From the NCBI GenBank assembly GCA_013396655.1, contig WBMV01001018.1:2622778-2686777 (forward strand): a DNA stretch of 64,000 nt, written 5' to 3'. Of this stretch, positions 13,501 to 27,640 are shown piece after piece; position 1 is the stretch's first letter; the number at the start of each line of letters is the position of its first letter. The DNA is from Campylorhamphus procurvoides (lineage: Eukaryota > Chordata > Aves > Passeriformes > Dendrocolaptidae). The notes beneath the pieces are model-generated. The model was not told the DNA's origin and made no database searches. It worked only from the letters and a program-made list of their open reading frames with translations. Both the position numbers and the translations under genes were made by a program.

Positions 13501-15696
13501 TGCTGCAAGGTCAGGAGCTGGTAAAAGGATTTGGGGACTCCAAAATACAATAAGAGCATAGGCCACAGGAGATGATGTTTATCCATCTGGCATCAAGTTG
13601 CAACTGCCCCTGAGCACCAGCCATGTGCAGTACTTCATTCTTCTCTTTGGCTCACCATGCAAGCTGAACTTTGGACACTCCTCCTTGGTTAACCATTTCT
13701 CTGGAGCCTTAAAAGTCTTACTCCTCCTTGTGTGAACTGTCCCAGAGTAACAACAACTACCAACCTGTACGCAACCAACTTGCACAACACCTTTTGTCCA
13801 GCCACTGCTCTCTCTCAGCATCAACTGACCCACAGTTTGGCTCCTCATCCTTTCAGATGCTGCTATCCTGCCTTCAACACACAAATAAAAACATTTACCT
13901 TGCAAGAAATCACCAGGGGTTTTGCCACCATCCCTTACAGAACTTTGTAGGGAGAGGATTTGGTCTCCATGTCAACACAGCTTCAAACTGCTCACTGCCC
14001 TTTGAAAAGGGCCACATATCTCCCTTGGTTTAATTGCACATTTTGGGAAACAAAACAACAATGATGGGGTTGCCTGTCAAGGAGTGACACGTGCTGCACA
14101 ACACCTGTCAGCACAAGATCCTACACTCTGAGCAGACAGATGTGCTACATAACAAATACTTAAATAAAAGCAGTAAGTAACACACCTGCTATAGTTGTCT
14201 GTAATATTTATGCAAATACCTGCAAAATCATTCAATGGCTGCCTCTCTTCCACTTCAGGAAAAGAACAGCCTCAGAGCAGTCACTAAAATAGTTTAGTCC
14301 AGTTCCAGGTTTGGACTTACAGCAGCATCAGAAAACAAAAACCTGCTGTGCTTTCACAGCCACAAATTCAGTTTAAAATCCCTATCACAGGTACCACCAT
14401 CTCCTTCCCCTTCTGAGCCATATCAGAGCACTGTCCATCAGCCACCATCCCCTCTGCCTCAGACCAGCATAGCTCAAAAATGGGTGCTCAGAGTGGTGCA
14501 TTTCAGATAGCACTTGGCAAACCTAAAGGAAGAAAAATCTGTTCTTTTGGTGAGACTGCAGTTCACAAAGCTAGAGTGGCACCAAGTGGTGAGCTGGTGA
14601 AAAAATACATATAAGACTCAAATTCAATCACACTAGGAGATACACTTGATATATTATGAGTTAAAATAAAATGGTTTGGCCACTCACTTTTACTGGGGAA
14701 CCCGGGTTTTTTAGAAATCCTACTTAATCCAGACACATAGAACTTCCCACAGTGTAATTTTATGTGAATAAGGTTCAGAATTACGAAGCTGACCAAAAGC
14801 ATATAAATGTGAGTAATGAGCAGGAAGAGAACAAAGGTATCCTAATTTTCATAATCAGATACAGCCACAATTAATCCTTATCTGACCATTTGAATTTTCA
14901 CAATCAAAGCTACCTAATCCTCCACACTGGAGCCATTACATATCTTACCACATTCTAAAAGGAGCAGATTTGTATTTATTTGCCTCCTTTCTAACATTTG
15001 TGACATGAACCACCACTCCCACTCTTAAAACATTTTTCATGCTCTCACTTCTCATAGGACCTCAAAAAGAGAGCAACAAACAAAAAAACCCAAACAAACA
15101 CCAAAAGAAAATACAGAACACCCCATGCCAAGAATACTGGGTACCCTGAAAGACTGTCAGGAAAAGCACATTCCCCTCTGCTTAGTCATCATAACCATAC
15201 ACTTCCTCCCACTCCTCCCCCACAATACCCAACATTTCTAATCAAACCTGGAGGAACAGAAGAGGAAGACAGATTAGTATTTCTGAGAATAACGGTTTAA
15301 AAAAAATCCCGAAAAATAAAAACCTGGTAAAACACAGCCACCACCCCACCTCCTATTCCCATGCTGTTATTCTCAATAAAAAAACCCCTACAGCTATTTC
15401 AAGGGCACTGGTGCATTATTCCTACAGAAAATGAGAGATTGTTTTCATCATGCATTTGTACTGGCTAACACCTGATAGGAACCATTATTTACCCAGGCAA
15501 GTGACAAAAGTGCTCATTCACACGGAACAAAGTATTTGATGTTAAACATTTGTTGGCTACTTTGGCCCAGTTTTTCAAGTAGTGAAAGGCAATTTCACCT
15601 TTTGCCTGGTATAACCAATATGCTGAGGAGAGAGAAGTCATTGTCATAGGAACAGCAACTACACCTAAACCTGACTGAATATCCTCACAAATCTGA
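7545..15696. other. Intergenic sequence, no gene recognised
   Basis: This is AT-rich, CpG-poor unique-looking sequence. The longest frames are 120 codons (minus, 8691-9053) and two of 108 codons (minus, 10305-10631 and 13579-13905); none carries a recognisable domain. An A/C-rich patch lies at about 15076-15118. No RNA gene or transposable element is identified. Confidence 0.6.
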
Positions 15697-15717
15697 AAAT
15701 AAATAAATAAAAAATAA
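15697..15717 (+). repeat. Short (AAAT)n tract
   Basis: About 21 bases of AAAT-type units, typical of simple A-rich sequence. Confidence 0.8.
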
Positions 15718-16476
15718 TGTGATTACTATCATGATCAACTCCTTTAAAAAAGTATGAATAGGGAGTATGTATAATGAAAAAAAAAATCAGACTGCTTCAG
15801 TTATGTAGTTTACAAATTATTTCAATGTCTACAGAAAAACAAGTTCAGGAGAAGTGAGGAACTGCCAAGTGGAGCCTTATTAAAGCAGGTCTTTGTTGCA
15901 CACAATGCATCACAGTACCAGGGGCAGGTTTATAATTCACCAGCTGTACAGATGACAGCCCAGGACTGCAGCTGGGGGAGACTTCACTTCAGTGACTTGA
16001 GGAACAGCAGAGCTTCAAACAGCCAGAAAGGTCCCTGAAGCTTCTGACCCCTCTGAGTAGCACAGGGTGTCAGGAACATGATTGCATTAATGGCATAATC
16101 AGGGGTTTTTGACTTCCAGGCATCAATGCTCAATCTTTGCTTCAAAAGGCAGATGATACAAAATCTGAGCTGTCAACATTTTTACGACACAAAACCACTA
16201 CATGTCTCATTGTTTTGCGTTGTTTTTTAAAAAAAAAATAACTTAAATTCAAGGTCAGGTGGTTACATTCCATATATGAACATTCCAACTGCAAATTAAT
16301 GCTTTGTCCATAAGCTCAACTTTTCTTTCCTGCTTTTAACAGATGGTAGGAATGTTGATCTGCACATTAACAGCAACTGATTTCAAAATCCAAAACAAGA
16401 GAAATGATCTTTGTATCATTTCCCACTGAGAGGTAATTAATGGATATTTGCAAGCTGCTTGGAGATCCTCCAGTAA

Positions 16477-16532
16477 GGGGTTTTTTTATTTGTTTGTTTT
16501 AGGGGGGGCTTTGTGCTTCCCCCTCCCCCCCC
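16477..16532. repeat. Homopolymer-rich patch with G7 and C5TC8 runs
   Basis: GGGG, T7, TTTGTTTGTTTT, G7 (16502-16508), then CCCCCTCCCCCCCC (16519-16532). The G7 and C-runs are complementary across a 10-base spacer, so a G:C hairpin is possible; the tract is also prone to sequencing error. Confidence 0.8.
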
Positions 16533-19500
16533 AAGTGCTGTGCAATATTTACAGCCCGCATTTCTCAAAGCATTACAGAGTTTACTTTCGTGAGATTCCT
16601 CATACCTCATTTCCTTCTCTCATGCTTATATTAGTTGCATCTGAGGCAGCATCACCACCTTCACTCTGTTCCAGACCCACCAACATCCCCTCTCCAAACT
16701 CCAAAGCTTTCAAAGCTGGACAATGGAGACTGTGGCAGGTGTGCTGAGAGCCATTCCTTCATCACTTCCCCATCTCCACCACCGTCATTGTCCAATTTCA
16801 GTGCTGACAAGAGCTTTATGCTTGGACTAGAAAAGATTTAGGAGTGAATTACAAGCTTCATGTAGTGTATTTGTACCAGGCACAACAGGGCCCCCGTCTA
16901 AGGAGTTCCTGTTAATTGCCCTTTATTATGAGAGCTCTGAAAGGAACAAGGTAATAGGACTGTGCTGTCTGCAAAGATACAGCTGCCCTCGTTGTTTTAT
17001 TTCCATCATTATGAACAATGAGGGGGAAACTCACAGGAAAAATGTCCCAGTGTTCACTGAGGTTAGTATGCATTGCTTTTATAAATTACGAGGACAGCTA
17101 TGCTTCCTTGGAGAAGAGGAAACTCGTAAAATGTTTTACAATAGCACTCATCTCCTTGGAGATATGGACACTGGTAGGCAAATGTTTGAGAATAAAACAT
17201 ACTACCTACCAATTTATTGTAAATGAGAAGTTGCATGTTGTGCTTTATTTTGAATTCTTTCATGAATGAGTGTTTATCCTGGGATAAGTGGATATGGATG
17301 AATAGCAGACTAAAGTACCCACTGCTTTTTTAAAAGATGAATTATCTGAAATCAGATCTTCTTTGTCAGATGAAATCTAAATTACAGAGGGAATATTTAG
17401 CTATGTAAGGAGAAAAGCCATAGATAAGCTACCCCAGACTACAGTTAGCAGAGCTAATTGTCTTTATCAATTGCTCTTTCACTCAAGCTTCTAATGGAAT
17501 GTTTTGCCTAAATAGCAAAATACAGTGTCATTAATACCCTCTGATACAGATTTCTTTGGCTTTAATGATAAAGTGCTGACATTTGGATTGCTTGGTAGAT
17601 AAAACTTGTGTTTGATCAACAGACTTCAAGCCAAGTTCACCCTTTTGCACCAAGGCAGAAAAATCTGAGAACTGCCCGGTGAGTTCAGCAGCATTTCCAT
17701 CTGCAGCTGCAAGATTGACTGCCCAGCCTTTGAGGATGACTCTGTCAGATCAGGCATGTTTGTTTTGCCAGATCTTTGTCTATCTTCCTCAATTCCCATT
17801 TTATGGTTCTCTGCCAAGTTTAGAGCACACATTCTGACATCACCACAGAAGAACTGAAAACTGCTTTCCAAGATATTGTTTACTACCAGAAGTTATACAT
17901 CTGTGTTACACATGCTATACAGAACCTGCCTTTTGCATTTCCTTAAGCTAATTGCTGTGTAAAAAAACCCCAAAACCAAACTAGAGTTTTTGCTAATAAC
18001 CACTTCACACAGAGATACACAATGCAAAGAATCAAGGACAATAAAGCAAAAGGGTTTATTTCACTTACTGCTGTCATATATGACCATGCTTGGTTTCGTC
18101 TAATTTGCTTTCAGGGAGCATTACAACTAGCTGAAATATCGAAAAGGCTACTAATTATCCTTCTTGTAAGAAAAGAATTATAAGGAGTTTCTCATAGAAG
18201 TCCATCTATTTTTCCTAGCTCTGTCTAATCACTTACCACTTGTCTCCAAACTGATTTGGTCTCATACATAATAACAGTGACAGATGTTTTTCTGCCAGTC
18301 AAACTTAAAATTCAAAACTTCAGTTGATTATTATGAGTAATCTACAATTTCCTCCATAATTAAGGCTGCAACTTTGTTCACATTAACAAGTTCAATGTTG
18401 ACCTCCCACTCACATCTATTAATGAAGGAGAACCTAAGTGATAGGTGAGAATCAGGGCAGCAGAAGAATTTTCCTTCCAATTCCAAGTAAAGTGGAGGAG
18501 GAAATTCCAATTTATGGCAATGCATTATAGATATTGCCACCTGTCAGTTATGTGTCACTTTATTGAGGGGAGACAAGGAGGGAGGAGAAGAAAGCAGTCT
18601 AACTTTAGAGGACCCAAAATATGTTCTTGTGCCTAGAACTGAAACTGAGACAACAGAAGTCTGATTTTAAATGTAATTGACAGCTGCTTTACAAAGATCA
18701 GGACAAACTCTACAGGCTAAGAAATAATAGGCAACAAACAAGCACTAGAGCTATTTTCCCACTGCTTTTGCCTCATTAAAACAAACTACCTTCCTCCAAC
18801 CACCATCAGTAAGTTCCTGGAGAAAACCAGACAATTTTCATAACACAGCAGAATTCCTTTGGATGAGCTGAATGCATTCCAATGATAACTGATTTATGAT
18901 GTTCCGGGATTAAAAGTACTCACTGGATTTCTAAAAATTCCTCTTTGGGCAGCCTCTAAGAGAGAGAGAAGGAAGGTGATAAGACATAGTTTAATGGATT
19001 TATCTACTGAAAATCTAATACACAGGGACAATGTTTTGTTACCCAGAGTCCAATTTTAAAAGTTATTAAGATTTTAATAGGCTCACTAGATCGGTATGTT
19101 GACTCTGACAACCTAATTTAGGCTCTCTGGCAGTTTCAGAGATGCTGCATTAACTGCTGGAGGTGGCCAGTTTAAATAAACTCCTTACTTCAGACCAGCC
19201 ACGAGCCAAAATAAACTCTTCAGAATAGCTCAGGTTAAAGGATTTGAAAACAACTGAGGGACCTGAATAGGCAATATAGAGCCAGGACCCATAATGAAAT
19301 TCTAAATAGACCTGTGTTTGGTACACAGGACAGAAGGCACAAAGGAATAGCCTTTTTCAACAACTTAAGGAGAAATAAAACTTAAATCTTGGTTTTTCTT
19401 TCTGCATGCAATGCACTGAGTAGTAACAGGGGGACTGAAATGCAGCTGAGCAAGATGTAGATGAAGAAATTTGGTTTTATAAAAGTCTATTTCACTTCAG

Positions 19501-22500
19501 AACCTATAATTAATCAAAGGTCACAATCATTTTTCAGTCAGAAATTACTTCCATTCAGATTTTTCAATAATGACGGGGAAAAGAAGAAAAACCTTTCTGT
19601 TTGTGGGTTTTATTGTCTGACCTTCTGCTCCACACCATATGCTTTTTCTGTTATCAGCAACAAAATAAAAGAATAAAGTAAACCAAAATCTTGCTACCAA
19701 CATTTCAATAGCAGTATACTTAATTCCAGTACTTTCTTTTTTTAATTAAAAATTACATAGGCTTATAACTGGCAACTGATGTTACTCCTCAGCTGCTAAA
19801 ATCACTTAAAATTATATTTATTACAACAGAGACTGAAGACTGTTCATTTACTGAGGGTGGTTTGTTCCCTTGTTCGGGGTCTTTCTGCATTCTCAGGAGT
19901 AACATGGGCATGTCCAGTGGTAGATGTGGAAAAGGGAACAAACTGCCCAGCCACTTGTCCATTATTCCCTCTGCATCAGCAGCTGGAGATTCCCATTAAG
20001 AACTTTTCAGCAGTTCTGGAAACAGATGATGTGCCAGCTCAAAGTTATCATTAGATATTAATATTTGTCATTATTCATCTGAATCTACTCTTTGTACTTT
20101 GTTTTTAAGTGCTTTGCATTTCCCTCAGACAGAAGAGTTTCCACCCCTTCTGTGAACATGAGACAAAGATCTTTAGGATGTGTTGGAACTATTCCTACCT
20201 AATGTTTAAAATCATGACATAAACTAAACCAAACCCACCACCACGTTGGAATGCTGGCACCCAACAAGAACCCAACACAAACCCAGCTCTCCCTCACACT
20301 TCCTAGCAGGTGATTAAGAGCTAAAGAGAGCTCTCAGTGTTTGAGTCACTACAAAACCTCTGCTTACATTCTATTGCCAATACTTGCTGACTTGTTCCCC
20401 TAAAATTGCTCTCAGGAAAAAGACATGCACACATGTGAGCACTCCAAGTATTAATGAAAGTTTTTAAATGTTATGCTGCTGCCACCAAAAAAATGAACAA
20501 AACTGCCATCTTAGGAACCCAAGACACCAAGTAACTTTAACATGTCTTTGAAATTGGTATTACCTGAAACACAAGTCTGAATTACTGCTTGTTTGAGAAA
20601 AAGACGTGTATGCATGACACATCTTCAAAATTTCTTTGTATAAGAAAAGGCAGACATTTACTCTGTTTTGTCCCTTGTGTGGAGTAGATCTGCTCCAGCT
20701 GCAGAAAAGGTGTGTATGAAGTGGCAGCAGGGAGGCTCCATGTCAGGGCATCACAACATCCCTGCACTGCAACAGCTACAGTGAGGCAGAAGAGCTGCAG
20801 GGGCTGGCAGGGGGACACTGTCACCCATCAGAGGTGGGCCATAAACCTGAGTTAATGCTGACCATCTCAGATTCACCTCGTGGGTTGGGGCATAAAAAAG
20901 CTCCATAAAGATCAAGTTCAGGACAAAAGACTATGAAACAAGCATTTTAGGGGAACTACTGGCTACTCTGCCAACATAGTGATACATCTCTTCAAACATT
21001 GGCATTATCAACTTAATTAGTAATCTGTGCCATCACAACGATGAAAAATAAAAACCACTATATGTATTACATGCATAAAATGCACAGATCTACTTTCAAA
21101 TTCCATATAAATTACCTGCCACAATTAAGTCCTTCACTGGGACAACCCACACACACTTTCTTTCAAACTAAGATAATGGGCACTCTGCTGCTAGTGAGCA
21201 AGTCCCATCATACATTACAGTGCACTTGCTAACAATTTTGATGAAAACTGCAGGTGGAGACAGCTTATAATGGGTATATCTAATTGAAATTCATCTCCAT
21301 TTTTACCTCAGATGGAAGACACGCTGCTTGAGCCCTGAAACATATTCCATTTCATTCAAATTGCATGCAGATTTTTCAGGCAAAACTGAATTTCGTTAAA
21401 ATAAAGTTTTGGAGACTCCTAAAGAGTTCAGAGTGCTCCAAATGCTTTATAACTGTATTTTGGGCATCTGTGACTCTTCTGCTTCCAGGAAAGCTCCTTG
21501 CCAGGGCAAGCAGAGATGTAAATCCCACAGAGGACTGCCCTTTTCATGGGAGTGACATGTTCCACTGACATGTTCAGTCACTTCAGGTCCTTGTGGGTCC
21601 ACTGGAGCATTGGCTGTTATTCAGTATGGTTCCTCCCAACACATTCCCATCAAAACATAGACAACTCATCTGTCTTTCACCTTTCAAAGTTATTGTGTGA
21701 CTCCAAGTTGCAGCTTATGTGTTTTGGGGTTTTTTTCCCCTATTTCAGTGTTTTGCCAGTAAGAGTCAAAGCTGCCAGTCACACTAAAAATTTGGAGGAG
21801 GAGCAAACAAACACCACCACAGCATCCCCCTCTTCTGCCATTTGAATACAAACCACAAGTCTGTTACATCTTACAACAAAAACTTTCAGCAAACTCCACT
21901 TAATGGTGGATAATAATTGTCTGAATTTCCATAAGGAATACAGACACTGAATGAGAAGTCTGAAGTGGAATTTGTGGCAAAGAGTAGCTAACACAGCCTT
22001 TCTCTTCCTGCTATTCATTGATGTAATCCCATTTTAAGTTAATTCAATGAAGAGCCTGCCCTGTCATGTAAACTAATCATTAATCCAATTACAGGATGGA
22101 AATTGAGACTCTCTTGCTCCTGCTCTTTTCTCCAAGCACCAGGCACGCCACAAAACAGGAATCTCCTCTAACAGTCACAAGCACACAGAAAACAGCAGCC
22201 CTGAATGCCAGGACCTGACCTTCAGTGCCATGATTGCTAAGTCACAGTGCAGAAATGTGGAAATTAAGGATGCTGACAAGTTGCTGACCACAAGGCATTT
22301 GCCCTCATTCCTGTCCAGTGCACAAAAAAATACAAAGAGGATATCATCTTTGTTTTGACAAAGATTAGGCAGAGAAATAAAGAGTAAACAGAAGAAAACA
22401 AATGTAGAAATTAATCACATGGTAAGAGTGGATTCTGAATTAAAGTTCAGAGTTTGAACATGACTTATTGGTAAGTCTTAAGAATTTATTTGTTATTGCA

Positions 22501-24314
22501 TTTAATTTGATGTGCACACAGGGAGAGAGAAGTACTAAATGTGCTACCTTTAAGAAACAATAGGTAATAGAGAAGTATTTATCACTACTTGAGAAAACAG
22601 TGACAAACTTGTTTTCTTTTAGTGTTGTTTCAGAAAAGCGACTTTCCCTTTTGCTGTTTATTTTCTCTTAAATCCAAGAATACAAAAGGTATGCTCTGGT
22701 TTGTTCCTCTTCCCTTCATTTGGGCAAGGGTCATGAAGAGTAGGAATGTTTCAGCTGGCTTTAGATTCCACAGACAATTCCTCATGAAAGGAAAAAAAAC
22801 TGGGATGAGAAGAGCAAAAAGCATGACAAAAAGCCCCACCTGCACCCAGTTCTACCTCACCAAGTTCAGAGTACAGGACAGCTATGCAAGGCAAAAGAGC
22901 CACTTGTAGAATTACACCCTAATCTCACTTTCCACCAGGAACACTCCAGGATTTCAACCCATGCTATATGAGGAGCTGCAACAACAGCAGGACAGGCCAA
23001 CTAACAAGTCCTGCAGGCATTGAACTCTGCATCTGAGATAACTGTCAAGGAAAGCACTACTTAGAAGCTGGCAGAAGATTGCAGGACAAGTCTAAAGAGC
23101 AAAAATTAATTTTCCTCAACTGAAACCTGGATAACCAATTATGATTTGGCCACAGATATGGAAAAAGTTATACCTTACAATATCCATATTACAGGACACG
23201 CAGTCATCCATCACCTCTAGGTATAATTCCTGATGACATTGAGACCCTTCAGTTGCCTAAAACAGGTATTGGCAACACACACCTCAAAGACAAGAGTAAA
23301 AAGTTGTTCAGTGTACCCATGCATGAATTACTGTTCAGGAACCAGTGTGGATCTCCTGCAAGCATAAGCAGTCAGAAAACACACTAAACTGACCATCTGT
23401 TCCTCTCTGATAACATGAAATTAAGTCATTTATTTATTCAGCACTTAAACCCTCTCCCCTCTCTTCATATTAGTCAAGGATGATTATGCTGAATCCAGAT
23501 GTAGTTAACATATTGTGCACTCAAGTGAGCACTGTCCTTCCAGCCCAGGACTCTGCTGGCTCCCCACCTTCAGAACCCCAGCCATGCTGCCTTGAAGCCC
23601 CTGTTCTTCTCCTGTTCTGTGCCTGCAAGCTGGGCAAGCATTAAGGCATTTTGTACAGTGTTAAACTGAACAACACAAGGATTATCCACTCTCCCGTGGG
23701 CCACAGGAACAAAAAACACCTCAGCTCATCTGCACATCTGGCTATGGCTCCTTCCTTTCTATAGAACACAGGACTGCCCTTTAAAAGGATTTTTAAAACC
23801 TTTGGATTGGCTTTAAAACAAAACACTGACCCATAGTTTTTCAGAATTTTCTGAGGTGGTGTGTTTAGTTTAGTTTGGGGCTTTATTAGAAAGAGATAAT
23901 TAAAACAGCGACACACATTACTGCAGTCCAGCATCCCAAAATAATGCACCTGGAGCCCCAGAAGCCTCCAACAGGAGGAGGAGCCTTTGCCCATTCTGAT
24001 GCTGCACACAGACAGGAGCCCTTCCCTGCAAACCTTTCCACATGACACATTTTCATCTGCAGCAGCTTTAGGATTAGCCCCAAGGAACTCATTAGAAAAT
24101 GAGTGCAGGTTTTCAATGGACTACCTTTTACCATAAAGGCAGATATGATAAAAGTTCTTCTTTTAATAGCAGCTTCCCTGTTTTCTTCCACAAAAAGAAT
24201 GCCAACTAAAGATATCTTGAGCTAAGGTCATCCTTTGTTTTGTAGGTTTGATTTATGACATTTCTGCAGCCATTACTGGCATTTCTTTGAGATGCCAAAA
24301 AGCCCTTGATTCCC
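16533..24314. other. Intergenic sequence, no gene recognised
   Basis: This is mostly AT-rich sequence with low CpG. The longest frame is 135 codons on the minus strand at 23641-24048, with no recognisable domain. I see no transposable element, RNA gene or simple repeat of note. Confidence 0.6.
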
Positions 24315-24327
24315 ATATATATATATA
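24315..24327. repeat. Short (AT)n microsatellite
   Basis: Thirteen bases of alternating A and T. It is the only clear dinucleotide repeat I noticed in the window. Confidence 0.9.
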
Positions 24328-27300
24328 GCCTTTTTTCTATTTGCTTTTACCATCAAAGCATAAAGGCTGGATATAACCACTCATCCCTCTTGTAAACCAA
24401 GAAGAACAAAGTCCATAAAGCTCAGCAGCTTACCATCACTTGTCTGGCAGACTCACACATCTTTTCAAGACAAATTACTGCTCTGAAAAGTGAAGGTGCG
24501 ATTTACAGCAGCTCACTAAAGGCATTTTACACATGATAATTACTCAGCTCCAAAAACTACACTTCAAAACCAGGTTTTGTTATTTTACCTTCAAGTTACC
24601 AGTATGTATTATTTACACACTGCAAATCCATGATTTAGCTCAGATTCACCCAAAATTTAACTGTGATTTGTAAAAAACAAAACACTGCAAAGGGTTCCAA
24701 GCGTGTCCCCACTTTAACAGCAGCACTGAATGAACTTGGGCAGAACAGGGGGAGAGAGGGGCAGGGGGGAAACCCTCAAAACCTTTAACCTCAGTGAAGC
24801 TGAAACCTAAGAGTCCCTTACCTGGCCCACAGCAACAAACCCAGAAAATATCTGTGTTGACATGAATATTTTAACTCACATCCTGTGATTCTCATGAAGT
24901 GAAACAGCAGTTGTACAAAACAAACCACACACTTCAGCTGAATCAACAAACAAACCTCCAGAACATAATTTTTTTTATTTGTATATCCTTATGTTGGGAA
25001 GGAGTGACAAAACACCCTCCAAACAGGAATTTCAAAGAAATACACACTACTCCCATAAACAAAGATCCTACTCTGTAGTATAAGGAACCTCTCAAAATGG
25101 TCCTTTCATGGACCATCTCATTAGAAATTGATGCAACATTCAAAGGAGCAGAAAATTTCCAATATAAAAATACACATTTTCTTTTCCTACCACTCCATTT
25201 CAGTGTTCTTATTTGTTACAGGTTGGTAAGGTTTTGGTTTGGACTTCTTTCCAATTGACTGAAATCATTAAAGAACACAGCAGTCAAACCAAAATACTAT
25301 TAAGCAAGTTAAAATATATTTGCAGGGAGAGTCAAATACTCTGGGTCTATAATAAATTCTGCTTTTCCAAAACTTTTCACCTTCCATTTAATCTTGCTGT
25401 GATTTATGACTCAGTCTCCTGGGTGCTTACTGTATATAAAAGAAACATTAACTCAGTGGAGGCAACAGTTTGTTTTTTAATAATAAAAAATGCATACTGT
25501 TTATACCATTATTGCTTAGGAAACTAGATAAGATCCCTCCTAATACCCTGCACACAGGGTACTGCAGCAAACCACTTAACATGCAATAATAGAGTATTGA
25601 CTGGCACAGGGATAACGCAAGGCAATGCTCCCACCACATCAGGCACATCCCACACTGCTGGAGCCTTGGTAGGAATGTGTCTGTTCCACCTTAACAAGAA
25701 GCTTTTGACAAAAGATCACATTTAAGCGGAATATTCTGTGATTAAGCCATAATAAACAACTGTTCATAACAAATAAACAAAAAATAATACTTGTCTTTTG
25801 TGGGTAAGGGCTCTGCCTGGGGCTCTCTGGAGTGCTGTCAATGCACCCCAAGAAAGCAGCACAGCATTTCCCACAAAGGGCACCCAGAGACATGCGGCTC
25901 TCACAGGGTTTGGGCAAGGATTTTAAAGTCTTCTTCAGTCAGTCCTGAACAGATGAGACAGCCCTACCTCACACGTGCATGAGAAGCTCTGTGTGGGTCA
26001 CCTCCTCCTGCAGGCACGAAGACCAAGATCAACCCAACCCACAGGAAAACATACTCAACTTCTTTAAATGAATCTTAGCTCTTTCCTGACTTGGCAGCAC
26101 ATTTATTGCACTTCCAGTATGACACTGGCAGCACCTGACTGTTCATGTTTTATTGCACATTAAGTGGTTGGTGCAGGATCCCGTGTGCAGGGTATTAGGA
26201 AGAAGAACTGTGTGAGAAGAGAAAAAGTAGCAATAGACAGAGGAGAATTAACATTCTGGGTGATTGCATCCTTTTTGGAGGTGGGTAACTGGAGAAGAAC
26301 CAAAATATTTTAGCTGAAAAATTAAGTTGTACAGCCTATTTCTCCCACAATGCACAAGGCATTTAAATATTTTGCAGCATGGCAAAAGCAGTTAGCAGAA
26401 GGAAGGGGTGAAACAACAAAATGTCAGTTCTCATGAGACTTCAAAATATTTTTACTTTCAGCAAAAGCCTTTGGAGACAAGGGAGTGAAAGCTCTTTCCT
26501 TTCTTCTTCTTTTTTAGAAAGAAATATGTGAAACGGGCCACTTGACAATTGGCTTTGCCTTTCCAACAAAATAGCTTTTTCTGAAAAAAAATTTTCCAGT
26601 CCAAATTTTAAACTTCTGCTCACTGATTTTAAGCTGAGTTTTAGAGCTCTTCATTGAAAATTTCAGCTCATACCAGGAAAGAGGCTGATCTGCATAAAGG
26701 CAACATTCAGTCCCATGTATGTACAAGTTCTGTTCCAGCCAGAAATTCCACTAAATGGAAAAAATACAGATCAAGGCAATGAAGTGCTTTCCATCATGAG
26801 TACAGATCGCAAAGTGGAGCCTTGTGCACAAACCCACTGACTTAGCAAGTAATTGTATTGAATCTTTATAAACCATTTTGATATCTGTTCCATTTATAGC
26901 TATAAAATAAAAAAATATCACTTCTGTTTTATATAGACCAAATATTCAGTTGTATTCAAAAATGATGACATGAATCTCTTCCATTGCTAAAATGTTAGAA
27001 TCCTCAAGGAAGAGAATTCAAAGGTGCTCTGGTACAAAAGTCCTTGTTCCTCTGGTGCTGACTGCAAAACAACTCTCAAGTTCCAAATATTGTAATAAAG
27101 CCTGTTTTGACATCAACAGCAATAACCCACATGAAAGAGACCCAGATAAAAATAAAATCATCTAAGAGTATGTGTGCCTGCATCCCAAACCCTTTTAATA
27201 TCAAGTCAGCCAAGGGAGAAGAGGTTACAGTGAGCACTTACTTACTCTAAGGCAGCCCAAAGCCCTTCCCTTGGCACCCTTGCAGCATTCCTTTCAGATG

Positions 27301-27580
27301 TCCCACTGATTACCTAGAACTATGTCAGGAAGATGAACCTTGGACAAGAGTTCTGAATGTATGAACACAGACATGGAAACAGCAGCCTCAGTGAGGCAAC
27401 CATGAGCTAGTGGATGAAGGTCGCATGTATTCAACACAGACAAAATATAAAATTAACATAGATTGCAGTATAAACACCTGCCAAACAGACAATAGTTTAC
27501 AGTAGCTATTCAGCTACCACTACTTAAATTCTACATCTGGGGCATTAGTAATGTGCAGAAGAGAAAATCCTCTGCAATGA
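24328..27580. other. Intergenic sequence, no gene recognised
   Basis: This is AT-rich unique-looking sequence with chance frames of up to 104 codons. A G-rich patch (runs of four to six G) occurs at about 24744-24770 on the plus strand. No gene, RNA gene or transposable element is recognised. Confidence 0.6.
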
Positions 27581-27640
27581 GCACCAAAAAAAAAAGCAGA
27601 ACCAAAAAACCAAACATCAAACAAACAAAAAACCAAAAAC
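27581..27640 (+). repeat. A-rich low-complexity tract
   Basis: An A10 run (27586-27595) is followed by irregular CAAA/CCAAA units to about 27640. It may be an eroded simple repeat or retroposon tail; no element body is visible upstream. Confidence 0.85.

Noticed and set aside
23641..24048. 135-codon minus-strand frame
   Set aside because: No recognisable domain; an overlapping second frame (23886-24191) of equal plausibility indicates a chance stop-poor stretch.
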